This document shows positions 24,517 to 34,087 of a DNA stretch of 64,000 nucleotides, piece after piece. Under the pieces are notes generated by a model, which saw only the letters and a program-made list of their open reading frames with translations, was not told where the DNA came from and ran no database searches. The stretch lies in the NCBI GenBank assembly GCA_014379345.1, contig JACMLY010000094.1:36493-100492 (forward strand), read 5' to 3'. Source of the stretch: Chitinophagaceae bacterium (lineage in GTDB: Bacteria; Bacteroidota; Bacteroidia; Chitinophagales; Chitinophagaceae). The position numbers and the translations under genes are program-made. Within the stretch, counting starts at the first letter, position 1, and each line of letters begins with the position of its first letter.

Positions 24517-25389
24517 TCACTCTGTAATTATTCCCGCCAAAGTCATTAACTCTTTTTGCTTATACCTGTTCTTTTCATCATCAAAACATTTGCTGAATTC
24601 TTCGAGCAGGGTTTGAATGATGCGCTTATTACTTAACGGTTTGAAATAAGAAGGAACCGGGGGTACGTTTATACGTTTAAAATAAGTCTCTACATCTTTA
24701 TGCGTAAATACCTGCCCGCTGATCGGGTCGATAAAAAATTCCGTCTTGTACAAAGGATCTTCCACGTGCCGGGTAAAATCGTAGTCTGATTTAAAATAAC
24801 CCAAAACAAATTGTTTGGGAATATTAATCGCCTTAATAGGCACATCCAGCAGTTCACTTAAAACAAGATAAACGATACCGTTGGCAATCGCATTTCCACG
24901 TTTTGTTTCAAGTTGCTTGTTGATCAAAAATTCTTCCGGTTGCTGGTATCCGACTTCAGTTCCCTTAAGGCTAAAATAATTATACAAAATACTGGTCAAA
25001 ACATTTATCTGTTCCAGCGGGGTGAGATAGCTGTTTAGTTCGAGCCATATATTGCGGCGGAGTTTTTCAATATCCTGGTATACCTGTGTGGTGGTTAATT
25101 CCGGGTACTGAAACCGTGCTACCATCAGCGCGCCTGTTAACAGATCCTGGTGTGCGTTTTTATTCCATTGATGAAATTCTTCGGTAAGGTCGCGGTAGTG
25201 AAGTCGGTGAATAAGCAATTCAATACGTTCCTGTATCTCTTCATTGATCGTATTCTCCCATAAATTTTCAAGGTTCGGGATGATGCCTTTTCCATAATCC
25301 ACGATCCTGTTCGATACTGCTCCAAATACTTCTTCATCAGGATCATCGATTAACACGAAGAGTGCTGATATTTCTTTGTTTTGTTCCAT
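24517..25389 (-). CDS. SirB1-family transglutaminase-like protein
   Basis: A 290-residue cytosolic protein. The region from about 140 to 220 (LETKRGNAIANGIVYLVLSELLDVPIKAINIPKQFVLGYF) is the conserved SirB1/transglutaminase-like core. In SirB1 relatives this reads RxGxPxxLxxxY and GxxxPGHFLVR; here the GHF is KQF, so the expected catalytic His is not obvious. Residues 1-110 look helical and HEAT-like (DDPDEEVFGAVSNRIVDYGKGIIPNLENLW). The function of the family is poorly known. It is convergent with the oxidoreductase. Confidence 0.75.
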   Translation of the reverse strand: MEQNKEISALFVLIDDPDEEVFGAVSNRIVDYGKGIIPNLENLWENTINEEIQERIELLIHRLHYRDLTEEFHQWNKNAHQDLLTGALMVARFQYPELTTTQVYQDIEKLRRNIWLELNSYLTPLEQINVLTSILYNYFSLKGTEVGYQQPEEFLINKQLETKRGNAIANGIVYLVLSELLDVPIKAINIPKQFVLGYFKSDYDFTRHVEDPLYKTEFFIDPISGQVFTHKDVETYFKRINVPPVPSYFKPLSNKRIIQTLLEEFSKCFDDEKNRYKQKELMTLAGIITE

Positions 25390-25559
25390 AGTCTACAATT
25401 AGGGTTATGGTATAGACGATAATATTTGCAAATCAAGATCGGAGAACTTTATAAAAGTCTGCTAAAAATCTTTTCCACAAACTCAAACGAAATGTTCATT
25501 TCTCTGAGTTATGCAACTTAATCGCTACCTGCACTCACATCAACCTTAGAAAACTGATC

Positions 25560-25625
25560 GCCACAAAGGCACAGGGACACAAAGGGAAATCGACCTTGAG
25601 CTTTGTGGCTTCGTGTCTTTGCGGC
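25560..25625. repeat. Inverted repeat of CACAAAG / CTTTGTG words
   Basis: Left arm GCCACAAAGGCACAGGGACACAAAG (25560-25584, written in two words here) and right arm 25601-25625 are complementary with a few mismatches. It sits in the 272-base gap between two minus-strand genes and belongs to the same family as 1585 and 41416. Confidence 0.7.
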
Positions 25626-25661
25626 AAAAAAGCTGATAACTTAAAAATATTCGCGGGCGGC

Positions 25662-26207
25662 TTATTCAGAAAACTCAGAGCTCAACGATAAAAAACGATT
25701 AAACAAACGTTCCAGTTCTTTTTGCTCCTGGTCATTATTGATGACCCGCTTTGGTATAACGATAGCATGATAGGAGTTGGTATATAGGTAATAACTATTC
25801 CTGGTTTCGGTCTTTTTAACTATAGCATCCCAGTCGTATTTGCTTTGGGAAACATGATCCTGATCAACGATGCCGGTATCGGTAAGGATGATCTCGGATT
25901 CATCCAGCACATGCTGGTTCTCGGGCTCGGCGATGATCTGTTTTGTTCTGCGCCTGGTAGAATTCCTGATAAGAATGGGAACAAGTAGAAAATAAATAAT
26001 GCCGATCACGGCAAAGATGATCAGGTCAATTTCGAGCCGGTGACTGTGATTGGTAAAGATATAAAGTCCTGCTATAACACTGTATAACGCAAGTACTCTT
26101 ACATAATACCGGATCCGGTATGCTTTTTTATGAGGGGCAGACCAGGCAGTATAATAATTATACTCAAAATATTCTTCTTCTGTAAGATTGAATTTTAATG
26201 AGAGCAT
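25662..26207 (-). CDS. YcxB-like membrane protein
   Basis: A 181-residue protein with two membrane helices (about 38-55 and 60-82) and a cytosolic C-terminal domain with ESEIILTDTGI, SKYDWDAIVKKTET and YYLYTNSYHAIVIPKR, the pattern of the YcxB-like family. No catalytic residues or known function. It lies downstream of topA on the same strand, with a near-perfect palindrome in between. Confidence 0.78.
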   Translation of the reverse strand: MLSLKFNLTEEEYFEYNYYTAWSAPHKKAYRIRYYVRVLALYSVIAGLYIFTNHSHRLEIDLIIFAVIGIIYFLLVPILIRNSTRRRTKQIIAEPENQHVLDESEIILTDTGIVDQDHVSQSKYDWDAIVKKTETRNSYYLYTNSYHAIVIPKRVINNDQEQKELERLFNRFLSLSSEFSE

Positions 26208-26222
26208 ATTAAAAGCCTTGCC

Positions 26223-26293
26223 TGATGGTCACCGTCTGATTAACCTTGTCAGACCGGGACGGTCAGACAAGGTTAATCAGACGGTGACCATCA
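26223..26293. repeat. Near-perfect 34-bp-arm palindrome downstream of topA
   Basis: Left arm 26223-26256 and right arm 26260-26293 are complementary with a single mismatch, separated by 3 bases. Each arm contains smaller words (GGTCACCGTC, GTCTGATTAACCTTGTCAGAC). Lying between topA and the YcxB-like gene, it could end or stabilise the topA transcript. It is the longest near-perfect palindrome in the window. Confidence 0.9.
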
Positions 26294-26314
26294 AACTGTA
26301 TTATCAAATGATTT

Positions 26315-28657
26315 TTACGATTTCTTTTTTCGGAAAGATTTCTTTGGTGGATTGGCCTTTAATTCTTCTATGGTAGCCTTCACTTCTTCGATAGTGAGAT
26401 CAGCTACTTTTTCCTGTTGCTCCTTACTCAGTTTATAATTTCGTAACCCCTGTTTAATATATGGGCCGTAAGGGCCGCGCAGTAACTGTATCTTTTCTTT
26501 CTCAAATACTTTAATCGTTCTTTCTTCCTTGGCTGTTCGCTTTTCAATAACGATCGGTATCGCCTGCTCTAACGTAATAGTATAAGGATCCAATTCCTTA
26601 CCCAAAGAATAAAATTTCTTATCATGCGCAATATAAGGACCAAACCTTCCAATATTCACCTGTACCTCGGCATCTTCAAATTGCCCGAGAGTGCGTGGCA
26701 ATTTAAAAAGTTCCATGGCTTCATCGAGGCTAATGGTTTCGATGCTTTGTGTATTTTTTAAAGCCGCAAATCTTGGTTTTTCTTCATCGTCAGCCTTTCC
26801 GATTTGGGCCATCGGGCCGTACCTTCCCATGCGAACGATCACGGGCTTACCACTTTCCGGATCCACACCCAATTCGCGCTCGCCGCTAATGCGTTCGGCC
26901 GTTTCAATGGTATTCTGTACATCCTTTTTAAAGGGATTGTAAAAATCATCGATCATTTTATTCCACATCATTTTTCCTTCCGCCACTTCATCAAACTCTT
27001 CCTCAATGCGTGCAGTGAAACTATAATCCATGATATCATCGAAATATAGTTTCAAAAAATCTGTTACAACCAAACCCAGATCAGTCGGAAATAGTTTTGA
27101 TTTTTCAGCACCTGTGTTTTCCTGTTGGGTTTCACTACCGATCGTATCATTCTTTAAGGAAAGTATTCTGAAATCTCTTTTTACCCCTTCCTTATCGCGT
27201 TTCTCTACATAACCCCGTTTCAATATCGTGGAGATCGTAGGTGCATAGGTCGAAGGACGACCAATGCCCAATTCTTCCAATTTTTTTACTAATGAAGCTT
27301 CCGTGTATCGAGGTAAAGGACGACTGAATCTTTCGACGGCCCGCATTTCTTTCAACGGCAATGATTGGTTCACCGTCAATGGAGGAAGCATTCCTTCCTG
27401 GTGTTCGTCTTCACTCATATCTTCCTCATCCCGGTCTTCCATATATACTTTTAAGAATCCGTCAAATTTTAATACCTCCCCCTGTGCGGTCAATTCTTCC
27501 TGGTTAGTGGAGATCTTTATTTTGGCCGTCGTTTTTTCCAGTTCGGCGTCGGCCATCTGGCTGGCAATGGTTCTTTTCCATATCAACTCATACAGTCTTC
27601 GGCAATCCGAATCTTCTACTGTTGCATTCTCCATGTAAGTTGGACGAATCGCTTCATGGGCTTCCTGCGCAGATTCATTTTTGTTTTTGAACTTACGTAC
27701 CTGCATGTATTTTTGTCCATATTGGCCGGTAACCTGCTTGGTAATATCTTCCATCGCAGTATCACTGAGGCTTACACTATCGGTACGCATATAAGTGATC
27801 TTTCCGCTTTCGTACAGTTTCTGCGCAAGTACCATTGTTCTGCTGACTGAGTATCCCAGTTTGCGACTGGCCTCCTGTTGAAGTGTGGAGGTAGTAAAAG
27901 GAGCAGGCGGGGTTTTCTTCGCAGGCTTAACCTGAATATCGTTTACGGTATATGTAGCGCCAATACACCCTTTCAGGAATGTTTCGGCATTTTCTGCATT
28001 GGATTGTTTTTTTCCTTCTGCTGAGAACGTCACATTTTTGCCCCCTGTATCTTTCGCGGTAAAAAGTGCTTCTATTTTAAAAGTGCTTGCAGCGGTAAAA
28101 GCATTAATCTCTCTTTCCCTTTCCGCGATAATACGGACAGCGACACTTTGAACCCTGCCGGCGCTCAGGTTGTTCTTCATGCTCATCTTACGCCATAACA
28201 CCGGGGACAATTCAAATCCTACAATTCTGTCAAGTATACGCCGTGCCTGCTGTGCGTTTACCAGGTTCATATTTACTGTCCGTGGGTTTTGGACGGATTT
28301 CTCAATAGCTGGCTTCGTGATTTCGTGGAAAACAATGCGTTTGGTGGTTTTAGGATCAAGTCCCAGCACTTCACACAGGTGCCAGCTGATCGCTTCTCCT
28401 TCGCGGTCCTCATCCGTAGCAAGCCACACTTCGCCGGATTTTTTTGCAAGACTCTTTAATTCCTTTACAACCTTTTGCTTGTCTTCGGGAACAATATATC
28501 GAGGCTTATAATTATTATTAACATCAATTCCCATTTCCTCCTTCTCCAGGTCGCGGATATGCCCGTAACAGCTTTTTACCTCAAAATCCTCACCCAGGAT
28601 TTTCTCAATCGTTTTAGCTTTCGCAGGGGATTCCACAATTAATAAGTTCTTCGCCAT
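26315..28657 (-). CDS. topA: DNA topoisomerase I
   Basis: A 780-residue type IA topoisomerase that relaxes negatively supercoiled DNA. The Toprim domain starts at residue 1 (LLIVESPAKAKTIEKIL) and has WLATDEDREGEAISWHL. The active-site tyrosine is in GKITYMRTDSVSL. The C terminus replaces zinc fingers with short repeats GRYGPMAQIG, GRFGPYIAHDK and GPYGPYIKQG, and ends in a Lys-rich tail, as is usual in Bacteroidota. Confidence 0.96.
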   Translation of the reverse strand: MAKNLLIVESPAKAKTIEKILGEDFEVKSCYGHIRDLEKEEMGIDVNNNYKPRYIVPEDKQKVVKELKSLAKKSGEVWLATDEDREGEAISWHLCEVLGLDPKTTKRIVFHEITKPAIEKSVQNPRTVNMNLVNAQQARRILDRIVGFELSPVLWRKMSMKNNLSAGRVQSVAVRIIAEREREINAFTAASTFKIEALFTAKDTGGKNVTFSAEGKKQSNAENAETFLKGCIGATYTVNDIQVKPAKKTPPAPFTTSTLQQEASRKLGYSVSRTMVLAQKLYESGKITYMRTDSVSLSDTAMEDITKQVTGQYGQKYMQVRKFKNKNESAQEAHEAIRPTYMENATVEDSDCRRLYELIWKRTIASQMADAELEKTTAKIKISTNQEELTAQGEVLKFDGFLKVYMEDRDEEDMSEDEHQEGMLPPLTVNQSLPLKEMRAVERFSRPLPRYTEASLVKKLEELGIGRPSTYAPTISTILKRGYVEKRDKEGVKRDFRILSLKNDTIGSETQQENTGAEKSKLFPTDLGLVVTDFLKLYFDDIMDYSFTARIEEEFDEVAEGKMMWNKMIDDFYNPFKKDVQNTIETAERISGERELGVDPESGKPVIVRMGRYGPMAQIGKADDEEKPRFAALKNTQSIETISLDEAMELFKLPRTLGQFEDAEVQVNIGRFGPYIAHDKKFYSLGKELDPYTITLEQAIPIVIEKRTAKEERTIKVFEKEKIQLLRGPYGPYIKQGLRNYKLSKEQQEKVADLTIEEVKATIEELKANPPKKSFRKKKS

Positions 28658-28885
28658 ACTTCAATTACGGTTTTATAATAGGCCTGTTGGCGTGCAAGTT
28701 TAGTGTATAAGAATGAAATTAAAAAATCAACCCCGCCTTGAATTTGCTTCAAAATGTAATATTGGCGGGCTAAATCATCGGTTAATATAAGGTATGTGCA
28801 ACTGAAGAAGACGGTGATTTTCTGAAAAGCGAGCGTTTTTAAATTATTAACTTTAATTTACTATACCTGATTATGTTTATAGTCA

Positions 28886-29599
28886 TTGAATGACCACTAC
28901 ACCATATTCCCGCTGGGCGATTCTGCTTCAACAATTGAATTGGGCAAAGGAATGAATGCAGAGCTCAATAAGAAAATATTGGCAATGCAAAAATGGTTCG
29001 GTAAAAATAGTTTTAACGGATTAAAAGATACAATCGTTGCTTACAGTTCCCTCACTGTTATCTATGATCCAAATATTGTCAGGAAAAACCATGCTATTGA
29101 AGAAAGTGTTTTCTGCTGGATCAAAAAGAAATTAGAGCTGGCCTACCGCCAATCTCCCATTGACGATAACCAGGAACATTCAATGTTGCGAATCCCTGTA
29201 TGCTACGATGAAGAATTCGGGATCGACCTGCAGGAAGTAAGCAGATCGACAAACCTTTCCGCTGAAGAAATCATCGAACTGCATATTTCAAAAACATACC
29301 GGGTGTATATGCTGGGTTTTTTACCGGGTTTTGCGTACTTGGGTGAAATTGAACCCAGGTTGATCATGCCCCGTAAAGTTACGCCTGTCTTCGTACAGGC
29401 AGGAAGTGTTGGAATCGTATCCAACCAAACCGGAATATACCCCATGAATTCTCCCGGTGGCTGGCAGATCATCGGAAAAACATCTATTAAACTATTTGAG
29501 GCGGGCGATCAGCCACCTGTAAAAATAAAGGCAGGGGATGAAGTACAGTTTTATCGGATAACAAGGGAAGAGTTTGATCTGGAAAAATGTAAGAAATAG
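28886..29599 (+). CDS. pxpB: 5-oxoprolinase subunit PxpB
   Basis: A 237-residue KipI/PxpB-like protein, the small subunit of the ATP-dependent 5-oxoprolinase that hydrolyses 5-oxoproline to glutamate. Start is TTG at 28886: an in-frame TAG lies just upstream and the TTG gives the family-typical YTIFPLGDSASTIELG. The conserved blocks VCYDEEFGIDL, YMLGFLPGFAYLGE and GSVGIVSNQTGIYPMNSPGGWQIIGKT are present. First gene of the pxpB-pxpC-pxpA operon. Confidence 0.9.
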   Translation: MNDHYTIFPLGDSASTIELGKGMNAELNKKILAMQKWFGKNSFNGLKDTIVAYSSLTVIYDPNIVRKNHAIEESVFCWIKKKLELAYRQSPIDDNQEHSMLRIPVCYDEEFGIDLQEVSRSTNLSAEEIIELHISKTYRVYMLGFLPGFAYLGEIEPRLIMPRKVTPVFVQAGSVGIVSNQTGIYPMNSPGGWQIIGKTSIKLFEAGDQPPVKIKAGDEVQFYRITREEFDLEKCKK

Positions 29600-29682
29600 G
29601 TTTGTGGTTCTTTGTTGTCAGGGATCTGATGTTTCAATAAAGCACATACATCGAAACTACAAACCACAAACTATAAACCTTA
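29598..29682. repeat. Imperfect inverted repeat of TTTGTGGT words inside the pxp operon
   Basis: Left GGTTTGTGGTTCTTTG, right CAAACCACAAACTATAAACC, with imperfect pairing. It begins at the pxpB stop and fills the gap to pxpC, so it would lie within the operon mRNA. Weaker than the other repeats. Confidence 0.5.
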
Positions 29683-29710
29683 AAACTGACCGCCTTTCAA
29701 CTCCTAAATC

Positions 29711-30703
29711 ATGAGCTTAACCATCATCAAAGCCGGTTTACTGGATACCGTTCAGGATCTTGGCCGAAGTGGCTTTGGAAGCTGGGGCATTAATCCCGGC
29801 GGAGCCATGGACCGGCATGCATCACAGATCGCCAATATTTTAACTGGCAACGAAATGCATGAGGCATTGATTGAAATGCATTTTCCCGGTCCGCAGATAT
29901 TGTTCGAACAGAATGCACTTATTTCCATTACGGGTGCCGATTTTACCCCGGTTCTAAATGACCAGCCGGTCTCCTTATGGCAACCGATATTGGTAAGGCG
30001 GAATACGATTTTGCATTTTTCCCAATGGAAACAGGGAGCAAGGTGTTACCTGTCCGTTCATGGCGGATTTGCGATTGATAAATGGCTGAATAGTTACAGC
30101 ACCAATACAAAAGCAGCAGCGGGCGGCTGGCGGGGCAGAAGGTTGGAAAAAGGAGATGAGATCAATTTTGGTGAAAGCAGTATCTATTACGCAGGCTTTT
30201 TGAAACAGGGAAAAGATCATCAACCCCTGGGTTGGAGGACCGGCGTTAACAGAATATACGATCAGCCCAATGAAATATTTTTTATTCAGGGACATGAATG
30301 GAACCAACTGCATGATATTTCCAAAAACGATCTACTACAGGAAGATTTCCTCATCCACTCTTTATCCGACAGGATGGGCTACCACCTCACGGGGATGCCA
30401 CTCACGGTAACGGAGCGCCGGGAATTATTGTCATCGGGCGTCTCTTTCGGCACCATCCAATTATTGCCGAACGGGCAGTTGATCGTTTTGATGGCCGATC
30501 ATCAGACAACAGGGGGGTATCCACGCGTAGGACATATTATTTCAGCTCATCTTCCAAAACTGGCACAACTAAGGCCTGGCGATCATGTTCGATTTAGTTT
30601 GACTGATATACAAACGGCAGAAGAATTGTATTTTTCACAACAACAGGACATTACTATTTTAAAACGATCATGCAGCTGTAATCTTAATAAAATGACATGC
30701 TGA
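29711..30703 (+). CDS. pxpC: 5-oxoprolinase subunit PxpC
   Basis: A 330-residue KipA/PxpC-like protein (biotin-dependent carboxyltransferase family by fold), the large subunit partner of PxpB. The hallmarks are LDTVQDLGRSGFGSWGINPGGAMD, a middle SDRMGYHLTG and the ending GTIQLLPNGQLIVLMADHQTTGGYPRVG. It overlaps the start of pxpA by 7 bases (30697-30703), so the two are translationally coupled. Length is normal. Confidence 0.93.
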   Translation: MSLTIIKAGLLDTVQDLGRSGFGSWGINPGGAMDRHASQIANILTGNEMHEALIEMHFPGPQILFEQNALISITGADFTPVLNDQPVSLWQPILVRRNTILHFSQWKQGARCYLSVHGGFAIDKWLNSYSTNTKAAAGGWRGRRLEKGDEINFGESSIYYAGFLKQGKDHQPLGWRTGVNRIYDQPNEIFFIQGHEWNQLHDISKNDLLQEDFLIHSLSDRMGYHLTGMPLTVTERRELLSSGVSFGTIQLLPNGQLIVLMADHQTTGGYPRVGHIISAHLPKLAQLRPGDHVRFSLTDIQTAEELYFSQQQDITILKRSCSCNLNKMTC

Positions 30704-31458
30704 GCATTGACTTGAATTGCGATATCGGCGAGAGTACTTTGTTGTGGCCATACAGCATTGACCACGATCTATCCCTAATGCAGTATGTCAGTTCAATAAA
30801 TATTGCCTGCGGCTTTCATGCAGGAGACACCGATACCACCCAGCAATTGATCGCGGCGGCCATCCCAAGAAATATCGCTGTTGGTGCTCATCCATCTTTC
30901 CCCGACAGGGAAAATTTCGGCCGCAAAGAAATGAATCTTGATGAAAAAGATTTATACCGCATCATTTACCAGCAAATAGAATTCATTGCGGGAGTAGCCC
31001 TTTCAAAAGGAGTAAGAATTCAACATGTTAAACCGCATGGTGCTCTATACAATATGGCAGCCAGAGATCACAGGCTGGCATTTATTCTTTGTTCTGCCAT
31101 TCAATCGTATGACGAAGATTTAATGATATATGGCTTATCGGGAAGTGAACTTATTACAGTGGCTGATTGTATGGGATTGAGATCCTGCAGTGAGGTTTTT
31201 GCAGACAGAACTTACCAGGATGATGGAAGCCTGACACCCCGCTCATCATCAAACGCTTTAATTGAGGATGAATCACAATCCCTTGAACAGGTTTTGGAAA
31301 TGATCATACAGGGTACAGTAACATCTGTTCAGGGAATGAAGAAATCGTTAAAGGCTGAAACAGTTTGTATTCACAGTGATGGTAAACACGCATTGAAATT
31401 CGCGAAAACCATTCACGAAGCATTAGTTCAACATGGAATCGATACATTTCATCCCTAA
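30697..31458 (+). CDS. pxpA: 5-oxoprolinase subunit PxpA
   Basis: A 253-residue LamB/YcsF-family protein, the third subunit of 5-oxoprolinase. The opening IDLNCDIGES, INIACGFHAGD, VGAHPSFPD and HVKPHGALYN are all present and hold the metal-binding His and Asp residues. It overlaps pxpC and is 9 bases from the transporter start. Length matches the family. Confidence 0.94.
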   Translation: MLSIDLNCDIGESTLLWPYSIDHDLSLMQYVSSINIACGFHAGDTDTTQQLIAAAIPRNIAVGAHPSFPDRENFGRKEMNLDEKDLYRIIYQQIEFIAGVALSKGVRIQHVKPHGALYNMAARDHRLAFILCSAIQSYDEDLMIYGLSGSELITVADCMGLRSCSEVFADRTYQDDGSLTPRSSSNALIEDESQSLEQVLEMIIQGTVTSVQGMKKSLKAETVCIHSDGKHALKFAKTIHEALVQHGIDTFHP

Positions 31459-31467
31459 AATATTTCT

Positions 31468-32646
31468 TTGACAAAAACTTCTACACGATCGGCATTGCTG
31501 GGCGCCGCATTTCTGATGGCTACCTCCGCTATCGGCCCCGGATTCATTACACAAACCACCGTTTTCACGCAGCAGTTATTGACGAGTTTCGGATTTGTTA
31601 TTCTTTGTTCCATCTTGTTAGATATTGCAGCGCAGCTAAATATCTGGCGGATAATCGCCGTATCCGGATTGCGTGCACAGGATGTTGCCAACAATCTACT
31701 GCCGGGAGCAGGATATTTTCTGGCCCTGCTGGTAATGTGCGGAGGCCTGGCTTTCAATATCGGGAATGTGGCTGGAGCCGGTTTAGGTCTTAACGTGCTT
31801 TTCGGCATAGATGTGTTGACCGGCGCTGTCATCAGCGGCGTCATCAGTATCCTTTTATTCTGGTTCAAAAATGCGGGGATCGCGATGGATTGGTTTGCGA
31901 AAATTTTAGGATTCGTGATGATCGCCCTGACCTTATATGTTGCCATCAGTTCTCATCCGCCTCTCACAGAAACCTTGTACCGTTCCTTCATCCCTGAAAA
32001 AATAAATACCACGGCGATAGTAACGCTTGTTGGAGGAACTGTTGGCGGATACATCAGCTTCGCAGGCGCCCATCGCCTGCTCGATGCAGGAATAAAGGGC
32101 AAAGAACAATTGCCGCAGGTTACTCGCAGTAGCGTCAACGCCATCCTGCTCGCCTCAACCATGCGTATTCTGCTTTTCCTCGCAGCATTGGGGGTGGTTG
32201 TTTCAGGCGGCATCCTTGATAGTTCGAATCCTGCCGCTTCTGTTTTTCAGATTGCTGCGGGAAGTATCGGTTATAAAATTTTCGGCGTGGTATTGTGGAG
32301 CGCTGCCATTACTTCGGTGATCGGTTCTGCTTATACCTCTGTTTCTTTCGTGAAAACATTTCATCCTTGGCTTGAAGTAAACAGTCGTGCGATCATTACA
32401 GGCTTCATCCTGTTTTCTACAATTATCTTTGCAATAATAAGGCAGCCGCCCGTAAAAGTATTGATCGTGGTGGGAGCGCTAAATGGCTTCATACTTCCCC
32501 TGGCCCTGGTATTGATCCTTCTCGCTTCGATGAAATACAGGATTGTGGGTGATTACAAACATCCAGCGTGGATGAGCATGGCAGGCTGGATCGTTGTTAT
32601 TGCCATGACATGGATGGGGATTAGAACGATTCTCACGGCAATGTGA
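31468..32646 (+). CDS. NRAMP-family divalent-metal transporter-like protein
   Basis: A 392-residue integral membrane protein with about eleven hydrophobic helices. The first helix has the NRAMP-like motif GPGFITQ (usual DPGN metal site is not kept), and helix 6 region carries VGGTVGGYISFAGAHR. Start is TTG at 31468. Members of this subgroup accompany pxpBCA in many bacteria and may transport an organic substrate rather than metal; the altered DPGN site fits that. Last gene of the pxp operon, followed by a hairpin. Confidence 0.85.
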   Translation: MTKTSTRSALLGAAFLMATSAIGPGFITQTTVFTQQLLTSFGFVILCSILLDIAAQLNIWRIIAVSGLRAQDVANNLLPGAGYFLALLVMCGGLAFNIGNVAGAGLGLNVLFGIDVLTGAVISGVISILLFWFKNAGIAMDWFAKILGFVMIALTLYVAISSHPPLTETLYRSFIPEKINTTAIVTLVGGTVGGYISFAGAHRLLDAGIKGKEQLPQVTRSSVNAILLASTMRILLFLAALGVVVSGGILDSSNPAASVFQIAAGSIGYKIFGVVLWSAAITSVIGSAYTSVSFVKTFHPWLEVNSRAIITGFILFSTIIFAIIRQPPVKVLIVVGALNGFILPLALVLILLASMKYRIVGDYKHPAWMSMAGWIVVIAMTWMGIRTILTAM

Positions 32647-32650
32647 TGAC

Positions 32651-32680
32651 ATGACATCCCTTGATGCAAAAGGATGTCAT
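32651..32680 (+). terminator. Hairpin after the pxp operon
   Basis: ATGACATCC at 32651-32659 pairs with GGATGTCAT at 32672-32680, just after the transporter stop. A short direct repeat ATGNCATCCCTTGA overlaps both arms. Little T-run follows, so it may be a stabilising hairpin rather than a strong terminator. Confidence 0.5.
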
Positions 32681-32716
32681 CCCTTGACACTTTATATTTT
32701 CCTTTACAATTTGTAA

Positions 32717-32724
32717 TAAATTTG
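32717..32724 (+). promoter_or_regulatory. Putative -7 element for the DUF4407 gene
   Basis: TAAATTTG, an exact TAnnTTTG match, 74 bases before the ATG at 32798. No clear -33. Confidence 0.45.
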
Positions 32725-32797
32725 TTCGTTCTTTAATTGTTCCCACACTTCAACCACGATCACAGAAATCTTCATTATTTACTGTAACTGAAAATCT

Positions 32798-34060
32798 ATG
32801 GCTGCTGACACCCAGGGCAAGCAGGAGAGCCTGTATACCTACGACTCGTTTAGTGGAACGAATAATTCATCTTCGAAATCGAATTTTTTATGGTGGTGTG
32901 CCGGTGCGCACCAGCAATTACTGAAAGATCTTCCCTCTGAACACAGCAAGTATGCCGGTTTAGGAGGAGTAATACTGGCAACATTTGTACTGGCCGCTCT
33001 CTCTTCGGGCTATGCGATATACAGCGTATTCGGCCATTGGGGATGGACGATACTCTTTGCCTCCGTGTGGGGTTTGATCATATTCAACTTCGACCGTTTT
33101 CTTGTTTCAACCATGCGTAAATACGGAGTATCGAAACGAAAACAATTCTGGATGGCCTTACCACGTGTTGTGTTGGCGCTGATCATCGGCTTAACCATTG
33201 CGCGGCCGCTCGAGCTTAAGATCTTTGAAAAAGAGATCGCGGTTAAAGTAACGGAGAACTTGCATAAGAAAATACTTCTAAACGATAGCCTGTTGCAAAA
33301 ACAAAACGATGCGGCCATGCAATCTGCCACCGCAGAACGAAACAGGTTAATGAACAGAAAATCGGGCCTTGAAGACACCTTACATCGCTTACAGCAGGCG
33401 TATGTTCAGGAAGCGGATGGTACCGCAGGTTCAATGCATCGTGGTATCGAAAATCTCACGAGGTTAAAAATGGATGCTTATTCAAATGCTTTTAACCAGT
33501 TTAGTCCAGAACTCATCCAACTTGAAAAAGGGATTTATAAGCAGGACAGCATTTTAAATACTGCGAAGGAAGATTTGCAGGCAAAAAGAAAAAGATATGA
33601 GGTGGCTGTCCAGGAGAATATTGGTTTCCTGGAAAGAAATAAAGCACTATCGGATCTTTCGAATGAAGAAAGCAGTGTTTTATGGACCAGTTTTTTTATC
33701 TCATTGCTTATTATACTGATTGAAATCGGACCGATCTTATCGAAGCTCATCATGCCAGTTGGCCCCTATGATATTGCACTTGCAAAAGAAGAGTTAAGTC
33801 ATATGGCCTCAGCCGAAAATGAAATGAGAAAAGACAAGGAACTCATCAACGGAAAACAGAAAGCGTTTTACGAAAATCAAAAAGAAGTTTCCGATCAACT
33901 GGCCAAAAAACTTACGGCCATGCAGCAAAAGCATATTGATGAAGAACTGGAAAAATGGGAGAGGGGGGAATGGGATCCCAAGAATTACCGCGCTTCAATG
34001 GATGAGGTAATGAGGAAGATCAAGGAACGTTATAAATACAATGAAGAAGACTTGTTGTAA
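32798..34060 (+). CDS. DUF4407 membrane protein
   Basis: A 420-residue protein of the DUF4407 family. After an N-terminal LWWCAGAHQQLLKDLPSEHSKYAGLGG block there are three membrane helices near residues 50-140, a long coiled coil (about 150-290), a further helix (SFFISLLIILIEIGPIL) and a second charged helical region. The FNFDRFLVS motif is shared with other DUF4407 proteins. The function is unknown. Two membrane-spanning ends around a coiled coil suggest a scaffold or mechanosensing role, but nothing supports a specific one. Confidence 0.85.
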   Translation: MAADTQGKQESLYTYDSFSGTNNSSSKSNFLWWCAGAHQQLLKDLPSEHSKYAGLGGVILATFVLAALSSGYAIYSVFGHWGWTILFASVWGLIIFNFDRFLVSTMRKYGVSKRKQFWMALPRVVLALIIGLTIARPLELKIFEKEIAVKVTENLHKKILLNDSLLQKQNDAAMQSATAERNRLMNRKSGLEDTLHRLQQAYVQEADGTAGSMHRGIENLTRLKMDAYSNAFNQFSPELIQLEKGIYKQDSILNTAKEDLQAKRKRYEVAVQENIGFLERNKALSDLSNEESSVLWTSFFISLLIILIEIGPILSKLIMPVGPYDIALAKEELSHMASAENEMRKDKELINGKQKAFYENQKEVSDQLAKKLTAMQQKHIDEELEKWERGEWDPKNYRASMDEVMRKIKERYKYNEEDLL

Positions 34061-34087
34061 GAACCCGTTAAAATCAATCAAATTCAA

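Noticed and set aside
31455..31946. 163-codon minus frame opposite the NRAMP-like gene
   Set aside because: Shadow of the plus-strand membrane protein; no motif, no start context.
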